DNA from: RGEC01 sp964626685
GTDB lineage: Bacteria > Bacteroidota > Bacteroidia > NS11-12g > UBA955
Length of the DNA: 43,945 nt
NCBI GenBank assembly: GCA_964626685.1
Contig: CAZVJY010000014.1
Coordinates: forward strand, 1-43,945
Reading direction: 5' to 3'
Position 1 is the stretch's first letter, and the number at the start of each line of letters is the position of its first letter. This document shows, one piece after another, positions 8,516 through 18,264 of this stretch. Both the position numbers and the translations under genes were made by a program. Under the pieces are notes generated by a model, which searched no databases, was not told where the DNA came from, and worked only from the letters and a program-made list of their open reading frames with translations.

Positions 8516-11098
8516 ATGGCACAGTATCCCTTCAGCGAAATTGAAAAAAAATGGCAGTCTAAGTGGGCCGAAACAGGACTTTATAAGGTTTTAGAAGACC
8601 CCACGAAGCCAAAATACTATGTGCTTGACATGTTTCCCTATCCCAGCGGCGCCGGATTACATGTAGGACATCCCCTTGGTTACATAGCAAGCGATATTGT
8701 AAGCCGCTATAAGCGCCAGAAAGGTTTTAACGTGCTGCATCCTATGGGTTATGATGCCTTTGGTTTGCCGGCAGAACAGTATGCTATTCAAACCGGACAG
8801 CACCCGGCAAAAACCACAGCTGCTAATATTGAAACCTTCCGCCGTCAGCTCGATCTGATGGGCTTCAGCTACGACTGGAGCCGTGAGGTGAGAACCTGCG
8901 AACCGGATTATTACAGATGGACCCAGTGGATTTTTGGTCAGTTTTTTAACCATTGGTATAATAAACAAACCGATAGAGCATGCCCCATTTCCGAACTGGA
9001 ATATCATTTCAGCATGCATGGCACCTCCGGAATTACTGCAGCCTGCAGCGAACCTATGCAGTTTTCGGCTGCAGAATGGAATGTGCTGAGTCCAAAAATG
9101 AGATCGGATGTACTCAACAATTACCGTCTGGCATTTATTGATTTTACCACTGTAAACTGGTGCCAGGAGCTGGGTTGTGTGCTTGCCAATGAGGAAGTGG
9201 TTAACCACCCGGAAAAAGGCCCTGTAAGTGAACGCGGAAGCTATCCGGTGGTTCGCAAAAAAATGAAACAGTGGTCGCTGCGCATTACAGCTTACGCCGA
9301 CCGCCTGCTCAAAGGACTGGATTTTCTTGACTGGAGCGACAGTATCAAAGAAATTCAGCGCAATTGGATTGGAAGAAGTGAAGGAGCGGAAATACAGTTT
9401 ACAGTTAGCGAACAATATACCATTGATGTATTCACCACCCGGCCGGATACCCTTTTTGGAGCTACCTTCTTGGTACTTGCCCCTGAGTACGAGGGCCTGT
9501 ATAATCTTTGCTCGGATGAACAGCGAGAAGCTGTAAAATCATATTCTGAAGCTGCCAAAAACCGCAGCGAGATTGACCGTATGGCCGATACCCGTAAAAC
9601 GGGCATTTTTACGGGATCCTATGCCAACCATCCGTTCACCGGTAAACCCATTCCTGTTTGGGTAAGTGACTATGTGCTGGCAGGTTACGGAACGGGAGCC
9701 ATTATGGCAGTTCCTGCCCATGACGACAGAGATTTTGAATTTGCGAAAGCCTTCAGCTTACCCATCGTTCCGGTCATAAAACCCTTGAATGAAGTTCTTC
9801 CCGAATCACTTACAGAGGCTTTTTCAGCCAAAGATGGTGTTTGCTTTAACAGCGATTTCCTGGATGGTCTGAGTGTGAAGGACGCTATACAAAAAGCCAT
9901 TAACAAAGTTGAGAATGAAGGTCTCGGCAAGCGAAAAGTCAATTATAAACTTCGTGAGGCTGGCTTCGGAAGACAACGCTATTGGGGAGAACCCTTCCCC
10001 ATCGTTTTTGATAACGATCAGATTCCCCATCTTATAAATGAATTGCCGGTGGAACTCCCAAAAGTAGAAAGCTATAAGCCCACCGGAACAGGTGAAAGCC
10101 CGCTTGCAGGGGTGCAAGAATGGGTAGAAACCCATCAAGGCCGCCGCGAAACAGATACCATGCCCGGATGGGCCGGCAGCAGCTGGTATTTCCTGCGCTA
10201 TATGGATCCGGACAACAAGGAAACTTTTGCTGGTCAACCTGCCCTGGATTACTGGAAACAGGTAGATCTATATGTGGGAGGAAGCGAGCATGCCACCGGT
10301 CACTTACTCTACAGCCGGTTCTGGACAAAATTCCTTTTTGACCTTGGATATCTTTCATTGGATGAACCGTTTAAAAAACTTGTCAATCAAGGAATGATTA
10401 TGGGCGAAGACGGCCAAAAAATGAGCAAGCGCTGGGGCAATGTAGTCAACCCGGATGATGTCTGCGCTCAATATGGGGCCGATACCCTTCGAATGTACGA
10501 AATGTTTCTCGGCCCGCTCACCGACAGCAAGCCCTGGAACACAAATGGAATTGAAGGGGTGAGCCGTTTTCTGAACAAATTCTGGCGTTTATTTGAGCAG
10601 GAAGAAACATTCATATTAACGGATGAGGCACCTTCAAAGGAAGAACTTAAAGTCCTGCACAAAACCATTAAAAAAATCACCTCCGATGTTGAGCAAATGA
10701 GTTTCAATACGGCAGTGAGTGCCTTCATGGTCGCAACAAACGAACTGGGAACCTTACAATGCAAAAAAAGGGCTATTCTAGAACCATTAATCATCCTTAT
10801 AGCACCCTTTGCTCCCCATATTGCCGAAGAACTCTGGCAAAAATGCGGTCACAACCAAAGTATTCATTTGGCTCAATGGCCAAGTTGGGATGAACAGTAC
10901 CTGGTGGAAACGCATTTTGAATATCCCATCTCTATCAATGGTAAAACACGCACCAGCATTGCCTTTGATTTGAATGCGGATGCAAAAGACATTGAAGCTG
11001 CGGTTCTTGCTGATGCTACCGTTCAGCGCTGGATGGAAGGTAAACCGCTGAAGAAATTTATTTTGGTGAAAGGCCGGATTATCAACGTAGTCGTTTAA
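8516..11098 (+). CDS. leuS: Leucine--tRNA ligase
   Basis: Class I aminoacyl-tRNA synthetase charging tRNA-Leu, 860 aa. The HIGH-like motif is HVGH (about residues 49-52) after YPSGAGL. The CP1 editing domain lies at about 230-420, with TTRPDTLFGATF near 307 and AVPAHDDRD near 398, whose Asp is the expected editing residue. The class signature KMSKR is near residue 635, followed by RWGNVVNPDD. The anticodon-binding helical domain ends in LVKGRIINVVV. In the region corresponding to the zinc-binding insert of bacterial LeuRS, NWCQELGCVLANEEVV is present. The second metal-binding Cys pair is not; the chain goes to PVSERGSYPVVRKKMKQW. ATG at 8516 gives the conserved MAQYPFSEIEKKWQ N-terminus. The gene stands alone and ends 23 nt before a strong terminator. 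Confidence 0.98.
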   Translation: MAQYPFSEIEKKWQSKWAETGLYKVLEDPTKPKYYVLDMFPYPSGAGLHVGHPLGYIASDIVSRYKRQKGFNVLHPMGYDAFGLPAEQYAIQTGQHPAKTTAANIETFRRQLDLMGFSYDWSREVRTCEPDYYRWTQWIFGQFFNHWYNKQTDRACPISELEYHFSMHGTSGITAACSEPMQFSAAEWNVLSPKMRSDVLNNYRLAFIDFTTVNWCQELGCVLANEEVVNHPEKGPVSERGSYPVVRKKMKQWSLRITAYADRLLKGLDFLDWSDSIKEIQRNWIGRSEGAEIQFTVSEQYTIDVFTTRPDTLFGATFLVLAPEYEGLYNLCSDEQREAVKSYSEAAKNRSEIDRMADTRKTGIFTGSYANHPFTGKPIPVWVSDYVLAGYGTGAIMAVPAHDDRDFEFAKAFSLPIVPVIKPLNEVLPESLTEAFSAKDGVCFNSDFLDGLSVKDAIQKAINKVENEGLGKRKVNYKLREAGFGRQRYWGEPFPIVFDNDQIPHLINELPVELPKVESYKPTGTGESPLAGVQEWVETHQGRRETDTMPGWAGSSWYFLRYMDPDNKETFAGQPALDYWKQVDLYVGGSEHATGHLLYSRFWTKFLFDLGYLSLDEPFKKLVNQGMIMGEDGQKMSKRWGNVVNPDDVCAQYGADTLRMYEMFLGPLTDSKPWNTNGIEGVSRFLNKFWRLFEQEETFILTDEAPSKEELKVLHKTIKKITSDVEQMSFNTAVSAFMVATNELGTLQCKKRAILEPLIILIAPFAPHIAEELWQKCGHNQSIHLAQWPSWDEQYLVETHFEYPISINGKTRTSIAFDLNADAKDIEAAVLADATVQRWMEGKPLKKFILVKGRIINVVV

Positions 11099-11116
11099 TT
11101 TTTTTCTGTAAAAATA

Positions 11117-11147
11117 GAAAAGGGGGCTTCATTGAAGCCCCCTTTTT
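11117..11147. terminator. Bidirectional intrinsic terminator between leuS and the repeat giant
   Basis: A perfect 9-bp stem, GGGGGCTTC (11122-11130) and GAAGCCCCC (11134-11142), with a 3-nt loop. It has a T-run on the right and an A-run on the left. It can stop leuS transcription on the plus strand and the giant Ig-repeat gene on the minus strand. Confidence 0.93.
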
Positions 11148-11165
11148 CGTATGACCTAATCCCGA

Positions 11166-14100
11166 TTATTTCAGGATTTTAACCATTTTTTCAGTGTGGA
11201 TGGTTTGTCCATCACCTTTAACTACCACGGTGTAGGTACCTTCAGACAGATTACCCATATTTACTTTCAGGGTATTGTTACCTGAGAGCTTACCTGCATT
11301 CTGTTCTGCTACCAAACGACCGGCCTGATCATATACATTCACGCTAACCTGAGCAGTTCTCGGAATATTCATTTTCACGGCAAACTCTGCATTGAATGGA
11401 TTGGGCTGGATGGTTACGTTGCCGGAATAGGATGTTCCTTTAACCTTGACAGGATAGAGGGTAAGTCCGATACCAAATTGTCCCATTGCATTGATTCCGA
11501 TTCGACGCACATAACCTAAGGAAACTGTTCCTGCGATATAGGTTGAATTGGTCGCCGGTTTCACCCAGTCAGATGCCTGAGTACTTGAAGCGGGTCTGTT
11601 GAGTATTGAGAAACTATTATCCACAAGACCTGCGGTAAAGGTAGGCTGGTTATGGAACCACAGTTTGAGATCAAAATTACCGGACGTAATGCTGCCAGTG
11701 GGTTCAAGATACCAAACACCACCGTTGCTAACACTTCCGTAAGGATTGGATGTTGCCGTTTCAAACACATTCAAACCTGCATCTGTTCCGGGCTTAGGTC
11801 TAAAATGTGCCAGTACAGAAGAAACACCAGCGAGATTATGGTTGACAAACTCGGCATTGTTTCCTTCCGCAATACTTCCCACAGGGAATTGATAGGTTTC
11901 ATCTACGGTTTTGATGCTACGGCGCAGGTTACCTGCAATCCAACCTGAACGGAAATTATTGTTTCCGCCCACAGCCACTACAGCATTCGAATTATCGTTG
12001 GTCACATTTACCTCATAAGTTCCGGTGATTACAGAACCTTTGCCAAGCAACAGATTACCTGTTACCGTAATACTTCCATTCAGGGTAACTTCACCGGCAA
12101 GATTCACTTCCAAGTTTCGTGTTATAAATCCGTCCGCTGTGACAGCACCTCCTGATAGGAATGAAACTGTTCCTGAAGAGGTAAATGTACCTGATTTAAC
12201 CAGTGAACCATTCATTTGGAGCGTCCCGCCAGTGGAAACAGATAGGTTAGCTCCACTGTTTACGGTCAGATTTCTGGCCTTTGCTATGGCCGTAATTACC
12301 GGCTGATTTGGGGTCCCTGAAGGTATAACCACGTCGGTTGTTGCCGTAGGTATGCCACCACACCAGTTGTCATTTTCATGCCAGCTGTTGTTTTTCACAC
12401 CTACCCATGTACCTACAGGTGAATTAAGAATGTTGATTTGCTTGGTTACAGAAGTGCTGTTGAAGCAACGGTTTTCGGTGCGCAGTTCAACATCTGTAGT
12501 ATTGCTAAGGGTTACGATAATCGAATCACCAGTTCCTATCGAGGTAAGCGTACCACCGTTGTTAATATACCATTGACGAGTTTCGCCCTTCAACAGTGCC
12601 GGACCATTAGCATATAACTTAATCGGAGTGCCTGCACATGCCTGATTATAATTTGCATTAATGGCCACAGGAGCTACTGGCGTTTGGATTACATCTACAC
12701 GAACAGAGGCACAACCTGTAATTCCGCAGGGTCCTTCTGACCTTACAAAATAGGTGGTTGTATCATTAGGTGAAACGGTGACTGATGAACCTGTACCCAC
12801 AGGGGTTCCTCCGCAAGTTCCTCTGTACCATGTCCAAGTGGCATTGGTGCCCTGCACCCCGCCTCCAACCGAAAGGGTTGTGCTCTGACCTCTGCAAATA
12901 TTGGTCGACCCTACGATGGATGAGGGCGCTGTAGGTGCTTGCCTAATTGTTAATACAAATGTTACACAAGCAGTAACGTTACATCCACCATTGGCTTTGA
13001 GGTAAAATACATGATTTCCTACACTCAGCTGTGATGGCCTTAGTGTGATGCTATCACCTGTTCCAACCCAGGGAACACCGGATCCTCCACAAGCTCCACG
13101 ATACCAATCCCAGCGAGCTCCCGAAGATGTTAAAGTACCTCCCACTCTCTTTAAAGTAAACGGTGTATTTCCAGGGCAAACCGCCGAAGGTCCAGTAATA
13201 GCTAAAGCAGGTTTATTTGTATCAGATACCGTAAAGGTGAAGCTAGCACAAGGTGTTGTATTGCATATACCTTCAGCTCTCACAAAATATGTATATGTTC
13301 CTGGACTAGTGGGTCTAACTGACAAAGTGCTACCTGTGCCCTGAACTGTTCCACCGCAGCTTCCAGTATACCATTTCCAACTAGCACCAGTTCCTAAAGC
13401 CCCGCCATTAACTGTTAACGTATTGGTTGAACCGAGACATATTGCGCCTGAACCTGATATAGTTCCTGGCCTTGATACATCACGAACTCTAATGGTGATA
13501 CTTGCGCATTTGGTAGTATTACAACTTCCTTCAGCTCTCAAGAAATAGGTATAATCACCACCCACTGTGGGTGTTACTGTTAGGGTTGAGCCGGTTGAAA
13601 CTAAACCGCTACCGCAGCTACCCAAATACCACTTCCAATTGGCTGATGTACCAAGATGTCCACCATTAGGTGTCAAAACAGTAGTGCTTCCAGCACAAAG
13701 TACGGTTAAGGTTGCATTAATTGATGCGGCAGGCTCTGAAGTGTCTCTTACGTTAATTGTTTGTGAGACACAAGTGGTGTTGTTACAAGTGCCCTCTGCA
13801 CGAACAAAGTAAGTCTTTAAACCGGCTGAAGGTGCAACAGTAATTGATGTGCCTGATCCCACGGATGTTCCTCCGCAGCTTCCTTCGTACCATCTCCAGA
13901 CTGCGTTATGTCCCAGAGTTCCTCCTGTCAGATACATTGTGGTTGACTGTCCTTTACAAATGTTATTGGCAAATGTTACAATCGACGAAGCAGGAGTTGA
14001 GGTCTGTCTTACCGTCACATTTACGGAAACACAATTGGTAGTATTACAAGAACTTTCAGCACGGACAAAATAAGTGGTATTTACGGTGGGTGACAACACA

Positions 14101-17100
14101 ATAGAGGTGCCGTTGCCTACTGGAGTTCCTGCACAATTTCCACTGTACCATCTCCAGATGGCACCTGAGCCCAAGGTTCCGCCAATAACACTTAATGTGG
14201 TTGACGAACCTTGACATACAACGGTTGTTCCAGTAATGGATGTTGCAGACCTAGAAGTGTCCCTAACATTTACCACCACACTTTTGCAAGGTGAATTCTT
14301 GCAAGTGCCTTCGGCACGCACAAAGTAGGTTGTATTTGAAGCAGGAGCTACAGAAACACTGGTGCCGGTCCCAACAAATGTACCACCGCAAGAGCCACTG
14401 TACCACTTCCAGCTGGCGCCGGGCGCCAGACTACCGCCGTTAATGCTAAGGGTTGTTGATGTACCCTGACAGATTGTTGTATTACCCAAAATACCAACAA
14501 CCGGATATGATGTATCCCTTACAGTAAGGGTAAATAAGCGACAAATGGTGTTATTGCAAGGACCTTCAGCCCTTGCATAATAGATATATGTTCCGGGGGC
14601 GGAAGGCGAAACTATGCAGCTGTTGCCTGTTGCTATTGATGTTCCGCCACAATTACCTAGGTACCATTTCCAGGTTGCACCGGCACCTAATTTACCACCG
14701 TTTAGTGTTAAAGTGCTGTTTTCGCCAACACAAATCGTGGTGGTACCGCTAATTCCTGAAGCGGGAAGAGATGTATCGCTGATAACAATTGTTCTGCTAA
14801 CACAGCTGGTAGTGTTACAACCATTAAGACCACGAACAAATATTGTATGGGTGCCAATACCGAGCATAGCTGTTGTTAAAACCAAGGAGTCACCGGAACC
14901 CAAACCTACCTGACCTGGGCTTCCATGGCAAGCTACACGGGACCAGGTCCATGAGGCACCAGGACTTAGCTTACCTCCCACCGGTTTAAACACCATTGGA
15001 GTATTGCGCTGACAAACAGCAGATGGGCCAGATATTGACAGTGGGGTTTTGCTGGAATCCGTAACCGTCAATGTATAAGTAGCACAGGTAGTTGTATTAC
15101 ATGTGCCTTCAGCCCTTCTGTAGTAATAATATGTGCCTACAGCAGAAGGACTAACAGTAAGGGTGGATCCTGTTCCTACAAGGGTACCACCGCAAGAACC
15201 ACTGTACCATTTCCACTGAGCACCATGACCCAGACTTCCACCGGGATTACCTCCGTTAATTCCAAATGTCATGGACGATCCCAGACAAATTGTAGCCGTT
15301 GGGGCTTCTGTAGGTCGTACGCTTGAATCTCTAATCACCACAGATTTAACTGCACAGATTGTTGAATTACAGAAACCAATTGCCTTTAGATAGTAGGTGC
15401 TGGTTCCCGGATCCATTTGGGTAAATATGGAATCACCTGTACCTACCCATGGAATACCAGGACCACCACAAGCGGTTCTATACCACTGCCAGGTAGCACC
15501 AAAACCTAAAGAACCACCTGAACGCTTCAATTTAAAGGTAACATTTTGACAAATTGTGTTTATGCCGATGATGGCCGTGGCCGGCACTGAAGTATCTCGC
15601 ACCGTAATTGTAACAGACCTACAAAGAGTATTATTACACGATCCTTCAGCCCTGCCAAATACAGTTACAGATCCTGCGGATGGCGGACCCCAAGTTATAG
15701 TAGAACCTGTTCCGATTGCGGTTCCACCACAAGATCCTGTATACCATTTCCAGCTGGCGGCATGACCCAGGTTTCCACCATTAACATTCAAATTAATTGT
15801 TTGGCCTAAGCAGATGGTTGTAGCACTTGCAGAAACAGATGTGGGGCTGGTGCTCGTATCTCTTACTGTTAATGTGAAGGTACGGCAAATAGTGTTATTA
15901 CAAGTACCTTCGGCTCTTGCGAAATATGTGTAGGATCCTGCCAATGTTGGTGAAGCTGTGAAGCTACTGCCTGTGGCAATAGATGTTCCTCCACAGTTAC
16001 CAAGGTACCACTTCCAGCTTGCGCCGGCACCAAGCTTACCGCCATTAACAGACAGTGTGCTGCTTTGACCACGGCATATAGTGTTTGTTCCGGTTATGTT
16101 ATTTGCGGGAACAGAAGTATCTCTAATCACAAAAGTTTTACTTACGCAGCTGGTCATATTGCAACCATTAAGGCCACGCACAAATACTGTATGGGTACCT
16201 ACACCAAGCGTGGCTGTGGTAAGTACTAGTGAATCGCCGGAGCCAAGACCAACCTGATTGGGGTTGCCATGACAAGCCACGCGTGTCCATGTCCAGGTCG
16301 CTCCGCTGCTTAATAATCCACCAACCGGTTTAAACACCAGTGGTGCACTGCGCTCACAAACAGCAGTTGGCCCTGATACCGACGTCGGTGTAATACTAGA
16401 GTCAGCCACTATTAAGGTATAAGTAGCACAAGTCGTAGTATTGCAAGTACCTTCTACTCTGGCATAATATGTATATGTGCCAGTTGCAGAGGGGCTCACT
16501 GTAAGTGATGGACCTGTACCCAACAACGTACCGCCGCAGGTGCCGCTATACCACTTCCAGTTTGCACCGTGTCCGAGCTGGCCTCCGCTTACTGAGAATG
16601 TTTTGGAAGTACCCAAACAGATTGTTGAAGAAGGAGGGCTAATAGGTGCAATGCTAGCGTCATGAATAACAACCGATTTAACAGCACAAACAGTGTTGTT
16701 GCACAGCCCTTCCGCACGAAGATAATACAAACTGGTTCCAGGATTCATTTGCGTAAAAATTGAATCACCCGTACCTAAAGCAGGAACACCAGAACCACCG
16801 CATGCTGTTCTGTACCAATGCCAAGTAGCACCTGATCCTAAAGAACCACCTATACGCTTCAATTTGAATGTAACATTCTGACAAACACTATTAACCCCAG
16901 AAATAGCACTTGGTGCCACACTGGAATCTCCCACTACTATGTTAATTGTGGCGCAAGAAGTACTTCCACAAGCGTCAGTGGCTCTTACAAAGTAGTTTGT
17001 AGTTGAAGTTGGAGAAACAGTGATAGATGTGCCTGTTCCCAATGATGTTCCCACACCACAACCATCTTTGTACCATTCAAAGTTACCACCGTTTGGCAGG

Positions 17101-18014
17101 CTACCACCATTCAAGGTCAGTGTGGCTGTTCTTCCTAATTTAAGACAGCCTGGGACAGAGGAAGTAATGCTGGTAGGTGCTGTAGCACAAGATGCGACCA
17201 AATAGCTGTAAAAAGCATTCGAATTATTGTTAATTTTCAGTGACAATAAATTATAAGATTTTGCGCCAAATGTGGCAGCGCTGCTTGTCAACTGACTTAA
17301 AGTTTGGTTTGAAGAAAAAACATAGTAATAGACGTTTGAACCACCTGCAAAAGGTGGTATTTTAGCAGTACCTGAAGTACCTGTAATATTAACAGAAAGT
17401 ACTGTAGAGGTCGTAAACGAACTGCTGGTACTGTATCTTAGGTAAAAATATTCCCCTGCAGCCGGTGCAGCAGAGGTAACAATAGAAACTGTAACAGAAT
17501 CAGTGCTGTAAGGATTGATGGGCGTTCTAGATACACTAGTTATATTCACAGGGTTATATGCAGTCTGCAATACTGCCATATCCTCATCTACCCTCGAAGA
17601 ATTTGTTGATTTTCTGGAAACATTGAATGTGTAATAAAAGTCTGAAATGGCAGAATTAGTCAGAAGAGCGGGCGTTGTGCCGTTATAATTTGCAGACCCG
17701 GACACGGAGGAAGGCTGGATTATCAAATCATAGCCCGCTATAGAAAGACCATTGGACCAAACACCGGTCGATGTACCACCGCCGCCATCAAATAAAAATC
17801 TGAGTCCAGTACCGGTATTTTGATTTCGAAGCGTGGCCTTACCAATGTCGCCGAAATTAGACAAATTTGAGCCCGTCGTGACGGTACACCCTGTTCCACA
17901 TCCGTTAACCCAACTAACTTGAACTCGACCAGGTTGTGCAATTGCTGTTTTGGTGAGGAAGATAAAAGCTATTGCATAAGCAAATTTCCTCAATGGTTTG
18001 TAGATATTTTTCAT
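11166..18014 (-). CDS. Giant secreted Ig-like repeat protein with T9SS sorting domain
   Basis: Secreted or surface protein of 2282 aa; specific function unknown. It opens with a signal peptide (FAYAIAFIFLTKTAIAQ). A unique N-terminal region (about 27-280) contains GCGTGC and FLFDGGGGTSTGVW. Eighteen tandem Ig-like repeats of about 85-94 aa follow, seventeen canonical and a degenerate last one. The consensus core is ICxGxSxTLxxxGG, WKWYxGxCGG and GTCNxTxC; it resembles the CHU_C-associated Ig-like (Ig_7) family. After the repeats comes a glycine/asparagine-rich region that looks like a beta-solenoid (about 1870-2190, NLTVNSGANLSVSTGG). The C-terminus is a T9SS type A sorting domain (IQPNPFNAEF ... 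NVYDQAGRLV ... GTYTVVVKGDGQ). It stands alone, facing leuS at its 3' end. An adhesin or matrix role would be typical of such proteins but is inference. Confidence 0.93.
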   Translation of the reverse strand: MKNIYKPLRKFAYAIAFIFLTKTAIAQPGRVQVSWVNGCGTGCTVTTGSNLSNFGDIGKATLRNQNTGTGLRFLFDGGGGTSTGVWSNGLSIAGYDLIIQPSSVSGSANYNGTTPALLTNSAISDFYYTFNVSRKSTNSSRVDEDMAVLQTAYNPVNITSVSRTPINPYSTDSVTVSIVTSAAPAAGEYFYLRYSTSSSFTTSTVLSVNITGTSGTAKIPPFAGGSNVYYYVFSSNQTLSQLTSSAATFGAKSYNLLSLKINNNSNAFYSYLVASCATAPTSITSSVPGCLKLGRTATLTLNGGSLPNGGNFEWYKDGCGVGTSLGTGTSITVSPTSTTNYFVRATDACGSTSCATINIVVGDSSVAPSAISGVNSVCQNVTFKLKRIGGSLGSGATWHWYRTACGGSGVPALGTGDSIFTQMNPGTSLYYLRAEGLCNNTVCAVKSVVIHDASIAPISPPSSTICLGTSKTFSVSGGQLGHGANWKWYSGTCGGTLLGTGPSLTVSPSATGTYTYYARVEGTCNTTTCATYTLIVADSSITPTSVSGPTAVCERSAPLVFKPVGGLLSSGATWTWTRVACHGNPNQVGLGSGDSLVLTTATLGVGTHTVFVRGLNGCNMTSCVSKTFVIRDTSVPANNITGTNTICRGQSSTLSVNGGKLGAGASWKWYLGNCGGTSIATGSSFTASPTLAGSYTYFARAEGTCNNTICRTFTLTVRDTSTSPTSVSASATTICLGQTINLNVNGGNLGHAASWKWYTGSCGGTAIGTGSTITWGPPSAGSVTVFGRAEGSCNNTLCRSVTITVRDTSVPATAIIGINTICQNVTFKLKRSGGSLGFGATWQWYRTACGGPGIPWVGTGDSIFTQMDPGTSTYYLKAIGFCNSTICAVKSVVIRDSSVRPTEAPTATICLGSSMTFGINGGNPGGSLGHGAQWKWYSGSCGGTLVGTGSTLTVSPSAVGTYYYYRRAEGTCNTTTCATYTLTVTDSSKTPLSISGPSAVCQRNTPMVFKPVGGKLSPGASWTWSRVACHGSPGQVGLGSGDSLVLTTAMLGIGTHTIFVRGLNGCNTTSCVSRTIVISDTSLPASGISGTTTICVGENSTLTLNGGKLGAGATWKWYLGNCGGTSIATGNSCIVSPSAPGTYIYYARAEGPCNNTICRLFTLTVRDTSYPVVGILGNTTICQGTSTTLSINGGSLAPGASWKWYSGSCGGTFVGTGTSVSVAPASNTTYFVRAEGTCKNSPCKSVVVNVRDTSRSATSITGTTVVCQGSSTTLSVIGGTLGSGAIWRWYSGNCAGTPVGNGTSIVLSPTVNTTYFVRAESSCNTTNCVSVNVTVRQTSTPASSIVTFANNICKGQSTTMYLTGGTLGHNAVWRWYEGSCGGTSVGSGTSITVAPSAGLKTYFVRAEGTCNNTTCVSQTINVRDTSEPAASINATLTVLCAGSTTVLTPNGGHLGTSANWKWYLGSCGSGLVSTGSTLTVTPTVGGDYTYFLRAEGSCNTTKCASITIRVRDVSRPGTISGSGAICLGSTNTLTVNGGALGTGASWKWYTGSCGGTVQGTGSTLSVRPTSPGTYTYFVRAEGICNTTPCASFTFTVSDTNKPALAITGPSAVCPGNTPFTLKRVGGTLTSSGARWDWYRGACGGSGVPWVGTGDSITLRPSQLSVGNHVFYLKANGGCNVTACVTFVLTIRQAPTAPSSIVGSTNICRGQSTTLSVGGGVQGTNATWTWYRGTCGGTPVGTGSSVTVSPNDTTTYFVRSEGPCGITGCASVRVDVIQTPVAPVAINANYNQACAGTPIKLYANGPALLKGETRQWYINNGGTLTSIGTGDSIIVTLSNTTDVELRTENRCFNSTSVTKQINILNSPVGTWVGVKNNSWHENDNWCGGIPTATTDVVIPSGTPNQPVITAIAKARNLTVNSGANLSVSTGGTLQMNGSLVKSGTFTSSGTVSFLSGGAVTADGFITRNLEVNLAGEVTLNGSITVTGNLLLGKGSVITGTYEVNVTNDNSNAVVAVGGNNNFRSGWIAGNLRRSIKTVDETYQFPVGSIAEGNNAEFVNHNLAGVSSVLAHFRPKPGTDAGLNVFETATSNPYGSVSNGGVWYLEPTGSITSGNFDLKLWFHNQPTFTAGLVDNSFSILNRPASSTQASDWVKPATNSTYIAGTVSLGYVRRIGINAMGQFGIGLTLYPVKVKGTSYSGNVTIQPNPFNAEFAVKMNIPRTAQVSVNVYDQAGRLVAEQNAGKLSGNNTLKVNMGNLSEGTYTVVVKGDGQTIHTEKMVKILK
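12411..17171 (-). repeat. Array of 18 in-frame Ig-like repeats (255-282 bp units)
   Basis: In-frame coding repeats inside the giant gene. On the minus strand, repeat 1 starts at 17171 and repeat 18 ends at 12411. Ends read for repeats 1-11 are 16911, 16644, 16386, 16104, 15843, 15579, 15312, 15042, 14760, 14499 and 14244. Units carry four Cys at fixed places (ICxG, CGG and a C-x4-C pair). Repeat 18 has lost most of them and reads RQWYINNGG in place of WKWYxGxCGG. Repeat 8 has a 4-aa insertion (NPGG) relative to its sister repeat 3. Confidence 0.9.
14499..16910 (-). repeat. Higher-order duplication: repeats 2-5 copied as repeats 7-10
   Basis: Repeats 2, 3, 4 and 5 (15843-16910) match repeats 7, 8, 9 and 10 (14499-15578) one to one far better than their neighbours, with a 1332-bp offset and repeat 6 as linker. 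Shared private motifs: CQNVTFKLKR and TACGG with GTGDSIFTQM (2 and 7); the STICLG/ATICLG start and CNTTTCATYTL (3 and 8); VFKPVGG, RVACHG and QVGLGSGDSLVLTTA (4 and 9); GGKLGAGA, WYLGNCGGTSIATG (5 and 10). This indicates a segmental duplication of a four- or five-repeat block. Confidence 0.87.
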
Positions 18015-18264
18015 CTAATGAAAGTCAATTTTAGGGCGAAGTTGAATCAAAAAAAGCAAAAAAGCAAATTTCCGGCATGAAATATTGACATTAAATCATT
18101 CAGTTACATGATTTTCCTCTTCAAAAAAGGTTTTACCAATGTTAAATCAATCGCTATATAATTTACTGAAATTAGATATATGCAGTTTAATTATTTTTAA
18201 TTCATTCAGCGACACATTAAATAGGAATATTAATTGTCAATAATTGTTATTTAAAGGGTGTTTT
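18015..18264. other. AT-rich intergenic region upstream of the giant gene
   Basis: About 250 bp, strongly AT-rich, no coding frame of note. It holds a weak promoter-like box for the giant gene (minus strand TAAAATTG, 18026-18033, one mismatch to TAnnTTTG, 11 nt before the ATG). It also holds a 7-bp inverted repeat AAATCAT/ATGATTT (18093-18099 and 18108-18114) that may be a weak terminator or a binding site. Nothing else is supported. Confidence 0.4.

Noticed and set aside
8657..9415. A 252-codon minus-strand frame inside leuS
   Set aside because: Antisense shadow of a well-conserved synthetase; no motif seen.
12411..17171. CRISPR or non-coding satellite array
   Set aside because: The periodic DNA is an in-frame protein repeat with conserved codon-level motifs and unit length of 255-282 bp.
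18093..18114. Intrinsic terminator for the coiled-coil gene
   Set aside because: The 7-bp AT-rich stem has no proper T-run on the minus strand and lies about 150 nt past the stop; listed only as an inverted repeat.
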